Positions 58,907-64,000 of a stretch of 64,000 nt of DNA are shown here, piece after piece. Both the position numbers and the translations under genes were made by a program. Position 1 is the first letter of the stretch, and each line of letters begins with the position of its first letter. This DNA comes from Asterias rubens (taxonomy: Eukaryota; Echinodermata; Asteroidea; Forcipulatida; Asteriidae): positions 1,614,501-1,678,500 of the forward strand of contig NC_047083.1 of NCBI RefSeq assembly GCF_902459465.1. Reading direction: 5' to 3'. The notes below the pieces were generated by a model. It ran no database searches. It had not been told where the DNA came from and saw nothing but the letters and a program-made list of their open reading frames with translations.

Positions 58907-59629
58907 CTACTTGTCGAGTTTTGGAGCTTCAAGCTGAGGCCTGTTTATCACATCCAAATCCAGAGTGGAACGCTGGGGTGACCCGAACAAAGTCCCCCTC
59001 TGGAAATAGAATAGCACAAAAAATATATAAAAAACAGAAAGTACTTTCGTTTTTGTTGTAATAAAGTCATACTATCTTGCTTTATTGTTTCAAAATAATA
59101 TAATTATCATTTTTTTAAATTTATTGTTGTACCTTCCATGTGCCTGTAGCAAAGGTTGATAACCTCTTAGTCAGTCCTAGTGTTCCAACAGGTACAGTGC
59201 TATAGATGGGGTCAGGGGGCGCGACCTCTGTCGAATTAAGAGCAAAATCATTTGATGAGGTATCATCATAATTGTTGATTTTCTTTTTATGTTGTTGTTT
59301 TTTGTTTTTAGCTTGGTCTTGCTTATTTAGCTTGGTCTTGTTATTTTGTATCTTACCTATACACTTTTATTAAATGTCCTGTTCTGGTATGTTGATAAGT
59401 TGGTTAAAGTTGAGTTGTGTTTGTACTGATACTAATAGCTTTTCTTCTTACGCGAATTTGATTTCTGTTCATCAATTTGTTCTGTTTTAATGTTGTTGTT
59501 GTTGTAATTGTTGTTGATTCTGCTGTTTTTGATGCTGTTGCTGCTGCTGATTGGTTTTAAAAAGTAAACTGAACTAACCGAGTTATATCTCCTGATGCCA
59601 CAATTTAAGAAACAGGCAGTATAAAAGGA

Positions 59630-59688
<59 letters not shown>

Positions 59689-62600
59689 AGTTGTAGTTAG
59701 TAGTAGTAGATGGTGAAGTTAGGTAAAAATCTTATCCAAGAATACTTACCACATGGTCTCCACTTCATTAACACCACGAAAACTAAGAAGATGAACACCA
59801 CGCCAAAAGAGAACACCCCAGCGGATACACCGACTATGAGAAGTAGACCTGTGATGAAGTAAAATGGCGGCTTGTTGGAATTGGGTAAACAAACAAATTA
59901 ATTTGGTTGGATTTAGGGTTCAGTCTCATTATTGGAACGGAGGTATATCGTTTAATTAATCTGTTTAGAAAAAGGTGCTGGTTCTGAGAGAATAGCCGGT
60001 TATTCGTTACGTTCTGTTGGGCCGGGCGTGTCAAGGAACTTGTCTAATTATGTTTTCTTAAAAGTTGGTGGAAGTGGGATTTTAACCCTTTATCATTACA
60101 CAGGTGCTATATAACTGGCAACTCACGCACTACGGGGTTTTAATAACCTAATTTCAATGCCGAGATAGCGCTTAGGCCATTTTGTTGGTGTTGCTGTTTG
60201 TTGTTGTTTTGTTTTGTTTTGTTTTGTTTTGTTTTGTTTTATTTTTGTTTACTTACGGTCTTTAGGAAGCGGTATCACTGCCGAACTATTTCCATATGCA
60301 TTTGACGCGATGCAAGTGTAGCCTCCGACACCTGTCGCAAACGGCGGATCGATCTTCAGCTCGCTGCGTGTTCTGTTGCCCTCAACCCAGCGTTGATTTC
60401 CCGTTGCAATCTCAGCGTCGTTTGGTCCGACCCACGAGATATTAGCGGCTGGATTTGCGTCTACCTCGCACCAGAAAGTGTTGGGTTTCTCCCTGATTCT
60501 TCCGGAGGTTATAAAAGGCGGATCTGTGGTTGAACAAAAAGTAGTCCTTATAATAACATACCTGGAAATAGACCTTTCTATTGTGCAAAATTCAACATTT
60601 TCTGGAAAGATTCATGAGCTGAAATATCTCTTACGATTTGTAGATTTGTTTCCAAAAAAATCAACACATTTGTTAATGTGTAACATTTCTACACACTATC
60701 TGTTTTCGATTTGCATTAATGGCTTGCAATAGTTTTGCAACCTCAGTTGGCAAAAACTCGGGCTGTGTGACGTTGCAAAAGAAAGGTCTATAAGGAGACC
60801 AACGATCCGAAAAGATTGATTGCACATGACGTCATTGACCGCCATCTTTGATGACCAACAATGGGAGACTTTCTGGGACGATAGAGGGCAGCATACTTAC
60901 CGGGTAAATCCATTGTTCTCAGAATTATGCGCATGTTCAGAACTACGTAAACAATGGAAATTTACCCGGTATGTCTGCTGCCACCTAGCGTTGGAAAATC
61001 TCCTATTGAAACGTGCACGTACGTACGCGCTGTGCACCACTCTCAGCCAATGATAGCTCTTTGTCACGCGTGTACTCTCATTTACGATGGTGGACAGTTC
61101 AAGTGGTCTAAAGCAAATGGTTTTTAAAATGTTTTATGTGTGACCATTTTATCCTTGGCCTCAAACTTCCCACTGAGGGCGCTATTTTGAGTTGAAACAC
61201 CAGTGGTTATGGTATGCCGATACAACACCTTTAAGTTAATGGGGGAGGGAATGCAATGTACGTACAGACAATTGAAAGAACAATCTCCGTGGCTGGTGGG
61301 GGTACGTTGGCGCCCTCAACGGCCGATGGTATCACACACTTCAGCACACGTTGGTGCTGTGATCGCAGAGCGTTAAACGTCACAACGCTGACGGTCCCGC
61401 CCCCATCGGCGAGTGAGTCCAGCAACACGACCTCCCCGAATGGTTTCCCGCCCATGGACCACGTGATATTGACGTCATAGATTGATGTGCAGTTGAGAGT
61501 GGGTGACGTACCTTCCACAAAAGTTGTACCTTCGGGTGGCGGGATTATACGCGGAGGCTGTCGCTCTATACAAAAGAAACAAAACTGAATTCGAATATAA
61601 AGTATACACTGTAAAAACAGTTCGTCAATCTTGCTGTTAAAATATGTCAAAATGAGTAAGTTGTAGCAGCGTCCGGGCGGACACGATTGCATATGCAAAA
61701 CCGTCCGGCGGACATGCAATAATGTCCTCCGGGTAGTATTGCATAGAGGACATAATTGCATGCGACTTGGGCGTAATCCATGTACGGCAGTTAACGGTGC
61801 CAAAGTTGCAGTGTGGACGCGCGCGCGCGTAGTGAATGAAATTAGCATAATATTCATGATAAATACCTTCAAACAAATTCTTACCAACTAAAAGGGTCCA
61901 ACTTTTGAGTAGGCCTACATCTTGATTGCCGACACCAATCACTTCACAGGAAATGTTAGTGTTCGAGTCACGTAGCAATAATACAACCCCTAAGGTACTT
62001 CTACTTTGTCTAGCTGTTGTTCCTGCGATGCTGGTCGTAACCGGGAGGTAGACGTTGTATCGGTCTCGGACGTCAGGCACTAATGTCTCCGCATTTTTTC
62101 TCCATACAAATATTGGCTCAGCACCACCACCACTGTATCTTTGGCTGCACGTCAGATTAAAAGCTCGGTTATGTACGACCACTTTCCTTTCTGCATGACT
62201 TGTAGGTGCTGTGGAAACAAAACCAATGCAAAAACCAGTCAGGAGAAAGCCATGCAGCCGCTAATTTAGTTTAGCAGAAAATTCTGCATGACAAAAAAAT
62301 TTCTTTGCTAAGCTTAAGTTTATGCACTGGTGACCCTCCGGCGCGGCCTTACCTCCCTGTGGGCTGTGGGAAATTCAATTATGTTCTGGGGAGCATATTC
62401 CACTTTTGTTGATTTCTTTGGAAGATAGTCTTAAAGACACTGGACACTATTGGTAATTGTCAAAGACCAGTCTTCTCACTTGGTGTATCTCAACATAATA
62501 TGCATAAAATAACAAACCTGTTAAAATTTGAACGCGATCGGTCGTCGGAGTTGCGAGATAACTATAATGAAAGAAAAAAACACCCTTGTCACACGAAGTT

Positions 62601-63100
62601 GTGTGCGTTTAGATGGTTGATTTCGAGACCTCAAGGTCTAAACTTGAGGTCTCGAAATCAAATTCGTGGAAAATTACTTCTCTCTCCAAAACTATACGTC
62701 ACTTCAGAGGGAGCCGTTTCTTACAATGTTTTATACTATCAACCTCTCCCCATTACTCGTTACCAAGTAAGGTTTTATGGCAATAATTATTTTGAGTAAT
62801 TACCAATAGTGTCCACTGCCTTTAAAGACCATAATATTTTCGACAGAAAAAGAACAAAGACTGGATATTTCTGACAGTAAGGTACTAACACATATTGCCA
62901 GAGTTCGTTCAACCAGTTGAGAACCCACCAGAAAAGTCGCTCCTTTGGGAAAAATAAGTTATTTGAAGGATTTTTCGGTATTATATTCCAAAGTCTATCC
63001 CCACAATAGTTAATTTTAAATAGTACATGTTGTATGTTAGCAATAACTTACCATTTATAACAGCAACGAAGAAGATGACAAGCACAGTTTTTGGATTCAT
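58907..63100 (-). CDS. R5: three-Ig transmembrane receptor with a tyrosine-bearing tail
   Basis: Seven exons join in phase: signal 63052-63100, Ig 1 about 61885-62208, Ig 2 61266-61565, Ig 3 60257-60523, membrane 59750-59848, tyrosine exon 59133-59227, last exon 58907-58999 (about 408 aa). The ATG at 63100 opens MNPKTVLVIFFVAVING, a good signal peptide. Ig 1 has FNLTCSQRY, FVWRKN and NISCEVIG. Ig 2 has PTLNCTSIYDVNITWSM and VLKCVIPS. Ig 3 has TFWCEVDANPAANISWVG and GGYTCIASNAYGNSSAV, a C2/I-set pattern. The helix is LLLIVGVSAGVFSFGVVFIF. The tail contains APPDPIYSTVP and ends PQLEAPKLDK. YSTV is a possible SH2-type site, but the residue two before Tyr is Pro, so it is not a canonical ITIM. 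It differs from R1-R4 by having no propeller. The Ig1 start may be off by one base because of a poly-A run. Confidence 0.87.
59639..59700. repeat. (TTG)n microsatellite, R5 intron
   Basis: About 17 uninterrupted ttg units, then ttgtagttg and tagtagtag. Confidence 0.97.
60198..60245. repeat. (GTTTT)n microsatellite next to the Ig 3 donor of R5
   Basis: About seven ttttg units end within about 15 bp of the minus-strand donor at 60256. Confidence 0.95.
60855..61012. repeat. Fold-back element, R5 intron
   Basis: The arms caatgggagactttctggg and gttggaaaatctcctattg pair. The inner arms cttaccgggtaaatccattg and caatggaaatttacccggta are nearly perfect. Confidence 0.9.
62431..62826 (+). repeat. Family-B element, R5 intron
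   Basis: Full copy from ttaaagacactggacactat to agtgtccactgcctttaa, with the tttcgagacctcaaggtcta / aacttgaggtctcgaaat palindrome. Confidence 0.9.
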
Positions 63101-63424
63101 ATTTGACTTTGGTAAGAGCTAGATGATCTGAGGAAAGTTATACTGAACGCAACAAGGAAGTATGAAAATAAATGCTTATGGGTTTACTCGTATTTTTTAA
63201 GAATGCGTTAAAGGGATGATTGAGAGAGAAAGAAACTTAGTCTTGCAAGTCAGTGAGTTAGATTTCATTAAATAATATTAAAAGCCAATTTTGTAGTGCG
63301 TCATATTATTATATATTTTTTTAAGCCACTCCTGGCTCGTATGAAAAAAGGACTGTGCTGTGACGGTACATAAAAGCAAAGGCTGTATTGCAAGTGAGAT
63401 TTTTCAAGTTAGTTTTGAAATTAC

Positions 63425-63664
63425 ATAGGGCTGCTATAATAAGCACACAAATTTGCTTAGCATGAACTTCTTCCTTGATAAAAACAGGATTACCAGCCAA
63501 ATTTCCACGTGATTTTCAGGATAAGCAATCAGCAGCTGAGTGCCAGTAACAAGCAATATGCAACAAATGGAAATTAAATTTGCTGGTAATCCTGTTTTTA
63601 TCAAGGAATAAATTTCATGCAAAGCTAATTTGTGTGCTTAGCAGCTCTATGAAATTGAGCCCTG
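63425..63664. repeat. Family-A fold-back element upstream of R5
   Basis: The inner arms cttgataaaaacaggattac and gtaatcctgtttttatcaag pair perfectly. The outer end is gcttagcagctctatgaaat tgagccctg. From 63665 to 64000 I see no exon. Confidence 0.9.
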
Positions 63665-64000
63665 ACATTCAGTGGAAGAGCATTTCATAATGATGACATA
63701 GATGTCCTAATTATGACTTATCATGACCGATTGGCATTAACAGATGACCCAAAACTATAAGATGAAGTCATAAATCTAAGAAATAAATATAAGTCCCGAT
63801 TATGTCCTTGTTTTAGCACACTGTCCCTTTAATGCTTCTGCATAACAATGAAAGTAAAACAGTGCAGTCACAGGAATGAAAGTGACGTGACACTATAGAA
63901 AAAAACAATATCAATTGGTCCTCGAAAATAAAAGTATGAATTTTGTATCGAGTACTACAAAGGCCGACTACACTGTGGTATAGGCTCTAATAATTAAACT

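Noticed and set aside
59133..59227. Canonical ITIM in R5
   Set aside because: The sequence is PIYSTV; an ITIM needs Ser, Ile, Val or Leu two residues before Tyr, and here it is Pro.

Overview
This is an intron-rich animal nuclear genome window. Small coding exons have GT-AG borders, there is tRNA-derived SINE debris, many fold-back (MITE-like) elements, and A+T-rich introns. The best-preserved genes are a Wnt co-receptor LRP5/6 and an animal ACC-synthase-like (ACCS) gene. With the repeat style, these suggest a marine invertebrate deuterostome, most likely an echinoderm. The organism call is inference; the gene calls rest on translated exons that join in phase.

Layout. (1) 651-6858, + strand: the 3' nine exons of LRP5/6, from the fourth beta-propeller through EGF, three LDLa repeats and the transmembrane segment to the PPPSP cytoplasmic tail, with a long 3'UTR after it. 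The 5' exons lie outside the window. (2) 8.3-11.5 kb: intergenic, several fold-back elements. (3) 11508-20282, + strand: a complete 13-exon ACCS-like PLP-enzyme gene (508 aa predicted), with minisatellites and MITEs in its introns. (4) 20.3-64 kb: a duplicated, repeat-riddled receptor cluster. Two minus-strand genes (R1 23992-26537, R2 31840-34391) lie in a tandem duplication of about 8.4 kb. They are followed by two copies of a convergent pair. In each pair a plus-strand Ig receptor (R3 42174-45898; R4 53948-57810) faces a minus-strand Ig receptor of a second kind (R5 58907-63100 complete; T1 46378-47284 and T2 49497-49818 are remnants).

The main finding is the architecture of R1-R4. R3 and R4 read leader, Ig-like V domain, second Ig-like domain, one transmembrane helix, then a single large 3' exon encoding an NHL-like beta-propeller of about 290 residues, which must lie in the cytosol. 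R1 and R2 keep the transmembrane and propeller exons but have little or no recognisable ectodomain. Propeller exons are nearly identical across the four genes, whereas the membrane and ectodomain exons differ. That pattern fits a receptor family with variable outside parts and a homogenised intracellular part. R5 has a signal peptide, three Ig domains, a transmembrane helix and a short tyrosine-containing tail. I know of no named family with Ig-TM-NHL order; a role in recognition or immunity is a hypothesis only.

Non-coding structure is also informative. Two transposon insertions have paralogous empty sites in this window, which define their target-site duplications. Intronic exon duplications occur in both LRP5/6 and ACCS. 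A LINE fragment with a restriction-like endonuclease ends in a (TAA)n tract. Splice sites sit next to minisatellites or decoy acceptors.
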